Positions 34,823 through 45,700 of a stretch of DNA of 64,000 nt are shown one piece after another; the first letter of the stretch is position 1, and each line of letters begins with the position of its first letter. Source of the DNA: Dryocola clanedunensis subsp. sulfonylureivorans (GTDB lineage Bacteria > Pseudomonadota > Gammaproteobacteria > Enterobacterales > Enterobacteriaceae); contig NZ_JAERMU010000021.1 in the NCBI RefSeq assembly GCF_016756775.1, positions 20,440 through 84,439 on the forward strand, written 5' to 3'. Position numbers and translations under genes: made by a program. The notes beneath the pieces are model-generated. The model was not told the origin of the DNA and made no database searches. It saw nothing but the letters and a program-made list of their open reading frames with translations.

Positions 34823-35089
34823 ATGAAAACCAAATTAACCATCGCGGCCATTAGCCTTCTGTCCGTTCTCTCTTTTGGCGCTAACGCAGCAGCACAGCAG
34901 ATTTCCAGCGAACAAGCGCAAAACATGCAGTCTATGGGGAGCATTTCCATCAGTCAGGTTGGTAGCTCACCAATGGATATGCGTCAGGAGCTGTCACAGA
35001 AAGCGACTGAGCATGGCGCTTCAGCTTACCGAATTACAGAGGCTCGTTCTGGCGATACCCGTCACGCAACGGCTGAGCTGTATAAATAA
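34823..35089 (+). CDS. yhcN: YhcN, BhsA-family periplasmic stress protein (second tandem copy)
   Basis: This 88-residue secreted protein has a signal peptide (cleavage after ANA, about residue 22) and a single DUF1471 domain. It is closer to E. coli YhcN than the first copy, particularly in TEARSGDTRHATAELYK. It follows GAGGAGT. The tandem arrangement points to gene duplication. The strong terminator at 35116 ends the unit. Confidence 0.92.
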   Translation: MKTKLTIAAISLLSVLSFGANAAAQQISSEQAQNMQSMGSISISQVGSSPMDMRQELSQKATEHGASAYRITEARSGDTRHATAELYK

Positions 35090-35115
35090 CCCTCGTCGTC
35101 ACGTCCGACGACTTT

Positions 35116-35139
35116 GCCCCCGCTCGCGGGGGCTTTTTT
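35116..35139 (+). terminator. Intrinsic terminator of yhcN
   Basis: GCCCCCG-CTCG-CGGGGGC is followed by a T-run (35134-35139). It lies 26 bases after the yhcN stop and directly faces the convergent yhcO stop. Confidence 0.9.
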
Positions 35140-35410
35140 ATGCCTGCACGTTAAAGCGCAGCTGCCCTTCCAGCTCTTCTTCCGCCTCGTCGAACAGCAA
35201 AATTAACGCGCCGTAACGACGCCTTTGCATCTCCGGCAGGTTAACAAACTCAATCTCAACCGGCAGCGGCAAACCTCCACCAATCACCACATCCCACAGA
35301 CTGTCGAGATCGTGCACCTGTTTTTTCTCCAGCGCAAAAGTCTGGATAAAGTGGCGATAGAATCCTGGCTGGTCTTCTATCTGATTAAAATCAAAAGTAT
35401 ATTTTTTCAT
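35138..35410 (-). CDS. yhcO: YhcO, barstar-family protein
   Basis: This 90-residue protein belongs to the barstar-like (ribonuclease inhibitor) family and matches E. coli YhcO in length and in the C-terminus [21 protein letters not shown]. The start MKKYTFDF at 35410 was chosen because it follows CAGGAA and matches E. coli. No barnase-like ribonuclease gene is nearby, so its partner is unknown. It lies 39 bp downstream of the aldehyde dehydrogenase gene on the same strand and may share its transcript. Confidence 0.9.
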   Translation of the reverse strand: MKKYTFDFNQIEDQPGFYRHFIQTFALEKKQVHDLDSLWDVVIGGGLPLPVEIEFVNLPEMQRRRYGALILLFDEAEEELEGQLRFNVQA

Positions 35411-35449
35411 TTCCTGCCACCCCACCGGAATATGCCTCACGCCCGGCGC

Positions 35450-36904
35450 TTACAGACCGCCAATATGCAAGGTTTTCACTTCCAGAAATTCTTCCAGCCC
35501 CAGCACGGAGCCTTCTCGCCCTAAACCAGACTCTTTCACGCCGCCAAAAGGCCCAAGCTCTGTGGATACTGCACATTCATTTATGCCAATCATGCCGCTT
35601 TCCAGCGCCTGCGATACGCGGAAAACGCGCTTCAGATTCTGGGTGTAGAAGTAAGCCGCCAGGCCAAACGGCGTGTTATTGGCACGCTCAATGACCTCCT
35701 CCTCCGTTTTAAAACTGAAGCATGCGGCCAGCGGGCCAAATGTCTCTTCCTGGGCCAGTTTCATATCATCACTGGCACCCGTTATCACCGTTGGTTGCCA
35801 GAAGTTACCGCCAAGCTCATGGCTTGCTCCTCCCACCAAAGCCTTGCCGCCTTTTTCCAGCGCATCTTCTACGTGCTCCCGAACTTTATCGACGGCAGAT
35901 TTTTCTATCAGCGGGCCCACAACAACGCCTTCTTCGAGACCGTTTCCGACCTTCAGCGCCTTAACCGCTTCCGCGAGCTTGTTGACGAATTCGTCATAAA
36001 CGCTTTCCTGAATAAAGAAGCGGTTGACGCTCACGCAGACCTGGCCCGCATTACGGAATTTATTGGCGATGGCTCCCTTCACGGCTTCATCGATATCCGC
36101 ATCGTCGAAGACGATATACGGCGCGTTGCCGCCAAGCTCCATCGATACTTTTTTCATGGTGTCCGCGGCGTTGCGCACCAGCGTTTTGCCTACCGCCGTG
36201 GATCCCGTGAAGGAGATTTTACGAACGTCGTGGCTGGCCATGATGGCGTCGCTGATTTCCGGGGTATTTCCCGCAACGGCATTCAACACGCCATCCGGAA
36301 CGCCAGCTTTTTTCGCCAGCGCCAGCAGGGCAAAAGCGGACAGAGGCGTATTGTTAGCCGGTTTGATTACGCCAGTACAGCCGGCTGCCAGAGCTGGCCC
36401 CAGCTTGCGGGTCAGCATCGCCATCGGGAAGTTCCACGGAGTAATGGCAGCGACGACGCCTATCGGCTCTCGGGTAGCGAGAATTCGCGATCCGGGCTTG
36501 GCCGGTGGAATGATTTCACCGTTGGCACGCTTGGCCTGTTCAGCGAACCACTGGATGAAGCTGGCGGCGTACTCAACCTCCCCTTCGGCCTCTTTCAGCG
36601 GCTTGCCCTGCTCGGTCGTCATTAAACGCCCCAGCCAGCTCTTGTTTTCGATTATCAGCTCGTACCAGCGATAGAGGAGGGTGGAACGCTCCTTGGCAGT
36701 TTTCGCGCGCCAGGAAGGGAATGCTTTGGTCGCCGCCGCAATGGCTTCTTCGGTCTCTTTCTTACCCGCTTTGGCAACCTTAGCGATGGTCTCGCCGGTC
36801 GCAGGGTTGATCACGTCAAAGGTCTTATCAAGTTTGCGCCATTCGCCGTTGACCAGATAGCCAGTGTTGAATAACTCACTGTCCTGGAGTGCCTGATTTG
36901 TCAT
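35450..36904 (-). CDS. Succinate-semialdehyde-type aldehyde dehydrogenase (GabD-like)
   Basis: This 484-residue class 3-like ALDH shares about half its residues by eye with E. coli GabD, including ITPWNFP, FTGSTAVGK, MELGGN (general base Glu256) and NAGQVCVS (nucleophile Cys290). It likely oxidises succinate semialdehyde or a related short aldehyde to the acid. In GabD a Ser near the position equivalent to 184 helps bind NADP; here it is Asn, so NAD use is possible. The gene is absent at this spot in E. coli. It follows the aaeB terminator and precedes yhcO on the same strand. The true substrate is unknown. Confidence 0.85.
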   Translation of the reverse strand: MTNQALQDSELFNTGYLVNGEWRKLDKTFDVINPATGETIAKVAKAGKKETEEAIAAATKAFPSWRAKTAKERSTLLYRWYELIIENKSWLGRLMTTEQGKPLKEAEGEVEYAASFIQWFAEQAKRANGEIIPPAKPGSRILATREPIGVVAAITPWNFPMAMLTRKLGPALAAGCTGVIKPANNTPLSAFALLALAKKAGVPDGVLNAVAGNTPEISDAIMASHDVRKISFTGSTAVGKTLVRNAADTMKKVSMELGGNAPYIVFDDADIDEAVKGAIANKFRNAGQVCVSVNRFFIQESVYDEFVNKLAEAVKALKVGNGLEEGVVVGPLIEKSAVDKVREHVEDALEKGGKALVGGASHELGGNFWQPTVITGASDDMKLAQEETFGPLAACFSFKTEEEVIERANNTPFGLAAYFYTQNLKRVFRVSQALESGMIGINECAVSTELGPFGGVKESGLGREGSVLGLEEFLEVKTLHIGGL

Positions 36905-36948
36905 AGTTTTCTCCTGATTTAAAAACGCACATCAGGTAAGTATAGATA

Positions 36949-36975
36949 CAAAAAAGCCGACGCAGGGCGTCGGCT
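36949..36975 (-). terminator. Intrinsic terminator of aaeXAB
   Basis: On the minus strand AGCCGACGC - CCT - GCGTCGGCT is followed by six Ts. It lies 13 bases after the aaeB stop and ends the efflux operon before the aldehyde dehydrogenase gene. Confidence 0.9.
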
Positions 36976-36987
36976 CGGGAACTCAGA

Positions 36988-38949
36988 CTAGGCATCAATC
37001 AGCGCATGCTGATAGCGATGCAGCACGTCGGCAAGCCGTTTGACCGGCTCGGTCACCTGGAGCGGGGCCTCCCAGACCTTCAGTTTTTCCTGGTAAATCT
37101 CCAGCTCGCCGAGCAGCTGCAGGAAGTATTTCCGCCGTTTATCATCGTTCGAGGCCGAGATGACTTGATCCGCGGTATTGCGAAGCTGCCGGTGGAAAGC
37201 CGAGAGATCGGCATTGACCGGTATCGGGGCATCGCGCAGCCGCTGGTGCGCAATGATCAGGATCAGCGCCAGACGGTAACGGGCAATGTCGCCAGGGAAC
37301 ATATTCAGCAGCAGATAGAGCTGTTGATAAAGTGCGGGCAGGTGGTTCTCTTTGCGGCGAGCTTTGTTGGTCGTCAGCGCCGAGACGGCGGCTGACACAA
37401 ACTGGTTGAGCAGCGTGCGCCCGGTACGATCTTTTGAGTTGTCCCGCACAAGCAAAATAACCATCATCGCCAGGAAGCAGCCGACGATCTGCCCCAGCGC
37501 GCTGTCCAGGAAGGAGCTGAAGTGGAAGGTCATTGGGTTATCCAGCACGATGACGTTAATTGTCCCGGCAAGGGCCCCCATCGATCCCAGCCGCCGTTTT
37601 TGCACTTCGATACCAATGAAAAAGCCGAGCAGCGCCAGGCTGATACACAGCAGCAGCATGCTTTGCTGAGTCGAGGGAATGATAACAAGGAAATAGAGCG
37701 CCCCCAGCGGCAGAGCCACCAGCATGCCGTACAGGAAATCCAGCGCGACCATTCGCGGGTTAGGCAGGCGCATGGCAAGGGAGGTCACCACCGCAATCAT
37801 CACCATCGCCCCGCTGCCGGAGGTCCAGCCGGTCCACAGCCAGAACAGGCTTCCAAGACCACAGGCAATTGTCGTGCGCCAGAAGTTAATCATCGCATGA
37901 TGCCGTTCGGCGGAATGCATTTTAACAACGGTTTCACCGCTCAGGACCTCTTCTTCGACGGCATTGATCCTGGTGTTACTGGCAATTCCCCGCTTCAGCA
38001 GCAGGAAGCGCGTCGCTGCCCCTACCCAGCTACTGATAGTCACGGGCGTATGTTTTTCACCGCTTGAAGAGATAAACCGACGCAGCATCTTCATTTGCTT
38101 GTGAACGTCGGCGGCAGTCTCAACCGGCATTTCGAACAGCATTTTAAACTCTGGCGTGACGAATTCCGGACGCGTGTTCTGAATCAGGTAGGTTTCCCCG
38201 GCCTGGGTAATCAGCGTCAGAGAGAGCGTATTGATGGCTTTCAGGCGACGGTTTGCCTGACCCCAGCGGGAGGATTCAATTTTCAGGTTTGAACGCATGC
38301 CCTCCAGGGCCGTGGTACGCCGCACCAGATTGGCCCAGGACTTATCGACCTCTTCTTTGTCACCGTGGGCGATGCAGAGCTGCATCAGGCGATACTGGTC
38401 TACCAGCAGATTGTCCAGCTCGCGGTCGATTTCCTGCTTGATGGAGCGCGGAGAGAAAACTAAGTCAGCAAGGATGGCGCAGACGATGCCGATAACGATT
38501 TCGCTGCAGCGCTCGACGGCAAACTGCGGTGCCGTGACCGGGTTAGCCTGGATAGTGACGATAATAATCAGCGCCGTATAGCCCGACAGGCCCCACGCAT
38601 AGGAGTTTTCCACCTTCACCAGCGAGGAGATCCAGGTGCAGAATCCCGCCCAGATACAGCAGACCAGCAGCATGACGATTGGCGCGCGGATAAGCGTAGT
38701 GATGATGATCAGTGCCGCGATACAGCCAATAAATGTCCCGATGATACGGAGCATCCCGCGGTAACGAATCGCGCCGGAATACGGCTCGCCCCCGGCAGCA
38801 AATGCCGGGCCTGCCGCAACAATGGCGGCGGTTAAGACCGCCCAGCGTGGCGTTTCCAGCTGAAAATGGAAGCCAACAAACAGCGCCAGCACGATGGCAA
38901 ACGCCAGCTTGAAGGCAAAGCGTAGATGGTAGGGTGAGATGGAATACAT
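36988..38949 (-). CDS. aaeB: p-hydroxybenzoic acid efflux pump subunit AaeB
   Basis: AaeB is the inner-membrane pump component of the AaeAB system, which expels aromatic carboxylic acids. The 653-residue protein has two sets of membrane segments separated by cytoplasmic regions, as in the PET/FUSC family; the N-terminal [14 protein letters not shown] and mid-protein [12 protein letters not shown] are conserved. It is two residues shorter than E. coli AaeB. It follows aaeA by 11 bp. Confidence 0.96.
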   Translation of the reverse strand: MYSISPYHLRFAFKLAFAIVLALFVGFHFQLETPRWAVLTAAIVAAGPAFAAGGEPYSGAIRYRGMLRIIGTFIGCIAALIIITTLIRAPIVMLLVCCIWAGFCTWISSLVKVENSYAWGLSGYTALIIIVTIQANPVTAPQFAVERCSEIVIGIVCAILADLVFSPRSIKQEIDRELDNLLVDQYRLMQLCIAHGDKEEVDKSWANLVRRTTALEGMRSNLKIESSRWGQANRRLKAINTLSLTLITQAGETYLIQNTRPEFVTPEFKMLFEMPVETAADVHKQMKMLRRFISSSGEKHTPVTISSWVGAATRFLLLKRGIASNTRINAVEEEVLSGETVVKMHSAERHHAMINFWRTTIACGLGSLFWLWTGWTSGSGAMVMIAVVTSLAMRLPNPRMVALDFLYGMLVALPLGALYFLVIIPSTQQSMLLLCISLALLGFFIGIEVQKRRLGSMGALAGTINVIVLDNPMTFHFSSFLDSALGQIVGCFLAMMVILLVRDNSKDRTGRTLLNQFVSAAVSALTTNKARRKENHLPALYQQLYLLLNMFPGDIARYRLALILIIAHQRLRDAPIPVNADLSAFHRQLRNTADQVISASNDDKRRKYFLQLLGELEIYQEKLKVWEAPLQVTEPVKRLADVLHRYQHALIDA

Positions 38950-38960
38950 ATCAGCGGCGC

Positions 38961-39893
38961 TTAACCAAACTCACGCAGACGATGCATGAATTTGATAAAT
39001 ACGGAGTCATGGTCAATATCCCGGTCTTTCTCGCCGGTGACGACAACCGTTGCCGTGGTGCCCGCCGGGAACAGGTTACCCTGCTGCTGATCGAGGTGGA
39101 TACGTACCGGCACGCGCTGCGCCAGGCGAACCCATTCGAGGTTGGAGTCAACCGTAGCCAGACCTTTTGAGTCACTGGTGCTGCTGGCATTGGTGACGCC
39201 TGCGGAGATGCTGTCTACCGTACCTCGCAGCACGCGGTTGCTACCAAGCGGTGTAATTTGTACGCGATAACCCGGACGAATGCCCTCCAGCTTGGTCTCT
39301 TCCATATAGGCGAGGATGTAAAAGGTATGCTGTTTTACCAGCGCGACGGCCGTTGAACCACGGGTAATGAATTCCCCGCCGTGAACGCTCAGGTTTGTCA
39401 CCCAGCCATCGGCTGGCGCACGGATAATCGTACGCTGCAGATCGAGCTGCGCAAGATCACGCGTCGCCTCAGATTTCGCAAGCTGGTGCAGCACGGTTTG
39501 CAGCAGGTTATTAGACTGGTCAATCTCTTCACGTGACATAGCCTGCGTACCTAACTGGTTACGACGCCCTGCTTCACGACGTTTTTCGCTGGCAAGCGCT
39601 TTAAAGTACGCAACATCGGCCTGTGCTTCTTCCAGCGCTTTCTGATAACGCGGCTGGTCGATCGTAAACAGCACCTGATCTTTCTTCACCAGCTGGTTGT
39701 CGTGCACGTTAACGGAAGTAATCAGCCCGGAGACGTCCGGTGCGATAGCAACGACATCTGCGGTAAAGCGGGCGTCACGCGTCCACGGTGATTCGGTATA
39801 AAACACCCAGGCGCGGAATATAGCGATGAAAGCCAGCAGCACAAGGATTAGCGTGATGGCGGTACGGGTCATTTTTCTTGTCAGTGTTTTCAC
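38961..39893 (-). CDS. aaeA: p-hydroxybenzoic acid efflux pump subunit AaeA (membrane fusion protein)
   Basis: AaeA is the periplasmic adaptor that pairs with AaeB. The 310-residue protein has an N-terminal membrane anchor, a biotinyl-lipoyl-like split domain, a helical hairpin and a beta-barrel domain, as in HlyD/EmrA adaptors. The start is GTG at 39893, chosen because it follows GAGGTT with good spacing and gives the E. coli length and N-terminus (VKTLTRK). An upstream in-frame extension would overlap aaeX and is rejected. Confidence 0.95.
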   Translation of the reverse strand: MKTLTRKMTRTAITLILVLLAFIAIFRAWVFYTESPWTRDARFTADVVAIAPDVSGLITSVNVHDNQLVKKDQVLFTIDQPRYQKALEEAQADVAYFKALASEKRREAGRRNQLGTQAMSREEIDQSNNLLQTVLHQLAKSEATRDLAQLDLQRTIIRAPADGWVTNLSVHGGEFITRGSTAVALVKQHTFYILAYMEETKLEGIRPGYRVQITPLGSNRVLRGTVDSISAGVTNASSTSDSKGLATVDSNLEWVRLAQRVPVRIHLDQQQGNLFPAGTTATVVVTGEKDRDIDHDSVFIKFMHRLREFG

Positions 39894-39900
39894 ATCAACC

Positions 39901-40104
39901 TCAAACGAACAGCTGCGAGATGAGATAAAACAGGCAGCAATAAAGCGCTGTATTAAACAATGCCGGATGCCAGACGAAATCATAGATACCCGTAGGGGTC
40001 AGCAATCGGCGTACCAGCCAGAACGCGGCCAGCGATAAAATCAGCTCAAAGAATATCGGTGGAAAGGAAAGCCCGAATACCACGATAACCGGAAATAAAG
40101 TCAT
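39901..40104 (-). CDS. aaeX: AaeX, small inner-membrane protein of the Aae efflux system
   Basis: This 67-residue protein has two predicted membrane helices (about 2-25 and 48-66) and nearly the same sequence as E. coli AaeX. Its function is unknown; it heads the aaeXAB operon, 7 bp before aaeA. It is divergent from aaeR. Confidence 0.95.
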   Translation of the reverse strand: MTLFPVIVVFGLSFPPIFFELILSLAAFWLVRRLLTPTGIYDFVWHPALFNTALYCCLFYLISQLFV

Positions 40105-40248
40105 GTTAACCTTGTCTGAATAGTACTTACGACACAGCCCCTGATGGTTGATCCGCGAAAGAGTTGCCGGGAACGGCAGGCGAGAACGCGGTGTGGGTTG
40201 TGTTAATAATAATATATTAACGTAACTGTTACCCTGTTATCTATAATA

Positions 40249-40264
40249 TGTGATCTAAATCACT
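40249..40264. promoter_or_regulatory. CRP-like site between aaeX and aaeR
   Basis: TGTGA-TCTAAA-TCACT matches 9 of 10 core positions of the CRP consensus, flanked by A/T-rich bases. It overlaps the region just after a TATAAT box (40242-40247) reading toward aaeR, 31 bases before the aaeR start, and lies about 145 bases before aaeX. Confidence 0.55.
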
Positions 40265-40295
40265 TTTAACTGAGAGTGAACAATCAGAGTAAATC

Positions 40296-41243
40296 ATGGA
40301 AAGACTTAAACGCATGTCAGTGTTTGCCAAAGTTGTCGATCTCGGCTCGTTTACCGCCGCCGCAAGGCAATTGCAGATGAGCGTTTCTTCCATCAGCCAG
40401 ACGGTTTCGAAACTGGAGGATGAACTGCAGGTGAAGCTGCTAAACCGAAGCACCCGCAGCATTGGCCTGACTGAAGCCGGGAAAATCTACTATATTGGCT
40501 GCCGCAAAATGCTGCACGAGGCGCAGGAAGTTCACGAGCAGCTTTATGCTTTTAACAACACGCCGATTGGAACGCTGCGCATAGGCAGCTCTTCAACCAT
40601 GGCTCATAATGTCCTCGCCAATATGACGGCGGAGATGCTCAAGGAGTATCCGGGGCTGACGGTAAATCTGGTCACCGGTATTCCCGCCCCCGATTTAATC
40701 GCTGACGGTCTGGATGTCGTGATCCGCGTCGGAGCGCTGCAGGATTCGAGCCTGTTCTCAAGGCGGCTTGGCTCTATGCCGATGGTAATCTGCGCGTCAA
40801 AAACGTATCTCCAGCAAAACGGTATTCCGGAAAAACCTGCTGACCTGGCAAACCACTCCTGGCTTGAGTATAGCGTTCGTCCCGATAACGAATTTGAGCT
40901 TATCGCACCGGAAGGCCTGCCAACGAAGATCATTCCACAGGGACGTTTTGTCACCAATGATCCCATGACGTTATCCCGCTGGCTGAAAGCCGGAGCGGGG
41001 ATCGCTTATGTGCCTATCATGTGGGTGATCGATGAGATCAACAATGGCGACCTTGAGATCTTATTCTCACGCTACCAGTCAGATCCTCGTCCGGTTTATG
41101 CGCTGTATACCGAAAAAGATAAGCTGCCGCTGAAGGTGCAGGTGTGCATTAACTATCTGACAGAGTATTTCGTGAAGGTCGCGCAGCTGTATCAGGGAAT
41201 GCGGGAAAGGAATGGGCGGGGTTCAGAAAACAGCCGGGGCTAG
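40296..41243 (+). CDS. aaeR: LysR-family transcriptional regulator AaeR
   Basis: AaeR activates aaeXAB in response to aromatic carboxylic acids in E. coli. The 315-residue protein has an N-terminal winged helix (LGSFTAAARQLQMSVSSISQ, about residues 17-36) and a LysR substrate-binding domain. It is six residues longer than E. coli AaeR at the C-terminus (ERNGRGSENSRG). It is divergently transcribed from aaeX; the stop lies within a GC-rich hairpin that may end tldD. Confidence 0.95.
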   Translation: MERLKRMSVFAKVVDLGSFTAAARQLQMSVSSISQTVSKLEDELQVKLLNRSTRSIGLTEAGKIYYIGCRKMLHEAQEVHEQLYAFNNTPIGTLRIGSSSTMAHNVLANMTAEMLKEYPGLTVNLVTGIPAPDLIADGLDVVIRVGALQDSSLFSRRLGSMPMVICASKTYLQQNGIPEKPADLANHSWLEYSVRPDNEFELIAPEGLPTKIIPQGRFVTNDPMTLSRWLKAGAGIAYVPIMWVIDEINNGDLEILFSRYQSDPRPVYALYTEKDKLPLKVQVCINYLTEYFVKVAQLYQGMRERNGRGSENSRG

Positions 41244-41250
41244 CCCCGGC
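41224..41250 (-). terminator. Probable terminator of tldD
   Basis: GCCGGGG-CTAG-CCCCGGC (41233-41250) is followed on the minus strand by TGTTTTCT, a T-rich but interrupted tail. It lies 13 bases after the tldD stop and includes the end of the convergent aaeR. Confidence 0.6.
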
Positions 41251-41263
41251 CATAGGTTAACGC

Positions 41264-42730
<1,467 letters not shown>

Positions 42731-42783
42731 CTATCGATTGGAGATATCTATTGAGCTTGCGGCAATTAGCTCCCCGCGTCAAA

Positions 42784-45700
42784 TCACTTCACAGCGTTGA
42801 CGCGAGGCTGGCGCAGCACTTCGTTGATTTTCGGATCGTCTATTGGGCCGGAGATGTGATAGCGCAGCACGGAGATTTTACTCCATAGCGGCCCCAGTAC
42901 TTTACTGGCGGCAAACACCGCTGCGCCCACAATGGGGTTGATCACGAAAGCTGTCGCCACGCCAACCGTCGCCGAGATTTCCGGCGCGACCACGGCTTCC
43001 ATATTGAGCTGACGGCGAACCAGGTCCACTGAACCTTTCATCGCGATATCGGCCTCAAGACCGTCGACCAATGTGTCATCGGTATGCAGCACGCCGTCTT
43101 TAATCCATGCCGTGCTGCGGATAGAGTCAAAGTAGAAACCATCACCGAAGGTATCGCTGAAATCAAAACGTATCTTGCGCAGTAGCGCATCGAAGCTGAC
43201 CAGGCGCAGCAGCTGGCCGGCATGCCCTGTTCCAAGGTCAGAAATTTGTCCTTTGCCCAGCCGGGTATGAAGAATGCCGTTAAGCGAGGAGGTTTCCGGC
43301 TTCCAGGGAGCATTACGCCAGTGCAGATCGTAATCCAGATCGAAAGAGGAATCCTGAATAGGGGTTTTGGCACCAAAGAAGTTTGTCGCCGCATCCAGCT
43401 TTTTCCCTTTCAGCTTTCCTTTCAGCGAGGTGCGTGTTTCGCCTGGCGCGTTGACCCATTCCCCATTACCCGTCAGGCGTGCGAAACCATTATCCACCAG
43501 GCCGTTAGTCAATTTGAGCGTGTCGCCTTTAATGGCCACATCGCCATCGATGCGTCCGTATTTTTGGCCCCATAACCAGCATTCGGCGCAGCGTAGCTGA
43601 ATGTCAGGCCAGTCACGGAAGCTGATTTTATCGTTTTCTGGCGCAGCTGTGCCGCTCGGCGGGGTCGACGATTTAGCAATGCTCCAGTCCGGGTTGAAAT
43701 AGAGGTATTTTATCGTCGCCTGCCATGGTGCGCCGTCGCGAATGTTCAGCGTGCCGTTCACCTCACGACCCTGAGCGTTGATTTGCGTGCCGCCTGGCAC
43801 CTGCTTTGAAACCAGGCTCAGGTTATTCCACACTTGTCCGCCCAGCGTCAGCGCGGGAGTCCGCAAGGTAATGTCTGAAGGAAACTCCGCAGAATGGCTA
43901 ACCTGTTCGGTGGCTCCCTGGCTGAACAACGCTAGCCATTGCGCGCCGTCCATTGCCGGCAGATCCAGCTCAAGGCCTTTATGATCAGGTAGTGGCGGCA
44001 CCGTATGGCTGTTCGTTGCCCAAATGGCACGATCGAGAGTCAGCTTCTTATTTAACAGCCAGCGGCTGGAGAAACGGTGGTTGCCCGCGGCGCTGCCCGT
44101 TAAATTAAAGCTGTTCAGGTCGCCCTTCACGGCTATTTTCAGCGGCAGAGGCTGCCCGGCGGATTTATTAACCGGCGCAGGTAAGTGACTACTCACACTC
44201 TTCAGGTCCGCATCCAGGTCAACACTGTAAGTCGGCTTGCCTTCGTAAGGCAGAGCGATCCCTACGTTACTTTTCCAGGCCGCGCTGCCGCTTAACGCCT
44301 TGTTAATCTGCTCCGGTAACACGCCGGTTTTATTCAGCTGCCAGTTACCGTTGAGATTAACGCCTATCTGGTACGCTTTGGCCCCTGTTTTGGTATCAAA
44401 GTTAATCTCTACCGGCTGATTGAACCAGGTCGCGCGCAGCGGCTCGCTTTGCAGGTCGCCGTTCACGAAGCTGAATTTACCGCTGAGATTTTTTAGCGTG
44501 CTGGAGAGTGGCTTGATCAGCAGCGTGTTGTCCTTCAGGACGACATCACCTTTGGCGGTGGTCATCTTGCCATCGAGCGGAATATCAAGATGTAAGCGAG
44601 CGTTCACATCGCCGCCAATCTGGAGTTCATCAAGGGCCGCGGCCAGGGAGTCCTCAAGCGGTGTCTCCTTAAAATATGGTCCCACGGCACTGCCCGGGCC
44701 GCTGATATCAGCATCAATCAGCAGCTTCTCTTTGGAATAATCGGGAATGATGGCGGTTAAGTTACTCGCCGTTACCCCGCCGAGTTTTACCCCCGGGGTT
44801 TTCATCCATAAGCCGTCGTTGAGGAAGTCGAGCTCAATGTTAAGATTTTCCAGCGCAGGCCAGTCCGGCTGGAAGGCAAATTTCGCGTTACGCAGCGGCA
44901 CCAGCACTTCAAACTGCCCTTCGTTGTGCTTATAAGGGAAGAGATGCGGGTTGCCGCCATACACCAGCGTGGCGCTGTCGGCCTGCCCCCCCTGAATCGC
45001 TCCGCTCAGGTAATCCACCAGATCTTTGCCCATCAGGTTTTCGGGGAAGTAGCGCCAGGCATCCGCCCCATTGCTGGTGCTGATTCCGGCCAGGATACTC
45101 AGCCATGGATCGCCACCAGCAGGCTGGTAATAGCGAAAATCGCCCCTGGCCCAAAGGGAGCGCGCTTTCACATCAATTTGCTTGCCGTCGAGCTGGAAGC
45201 CGCGGGCATTTTTCTGCCATTCCAGCGTGGCGGCCCCCTTTTCCACTTCCAGTGGCGCGCGGAATACCGTCTCGTACGGCATTTTCGCCTTGCTCACCAG
45301 GGCTTTCAGCTGCCCATGCTCCACGCTACCCGTTACCGAGCCGGAGAAATTCTCCATACCCGGCAGCAGCTTCCACTGATTCCAGCTGACGTTTTTCCAG
45401 CGCCCTTGCAGACGCGTTTTTTCAGTTTCCTGCAGAGGGATGTCCGCCGCCAGCACGTCAATGTGCCCGCGAGGCTGCATGATTTGCCAGATTTCACCCA
45501 GATCGGGAGAGACTTTCGCCGCGATTGGCAGCAGCCCATTGAAGCTTTCCAGCTCCATGTTGGTTGCGCGGACATGGAGTTCTTCGCTGCGCTTACCCTC
45601 TTTACCACCGACGTCCTGAGGGCCTATCCACGCCATCGACAGCGAGCCTTTCGGCCACGTTTTGCCATCGAGCGTAATATTCGTTGAAGGGATAGCCAGG

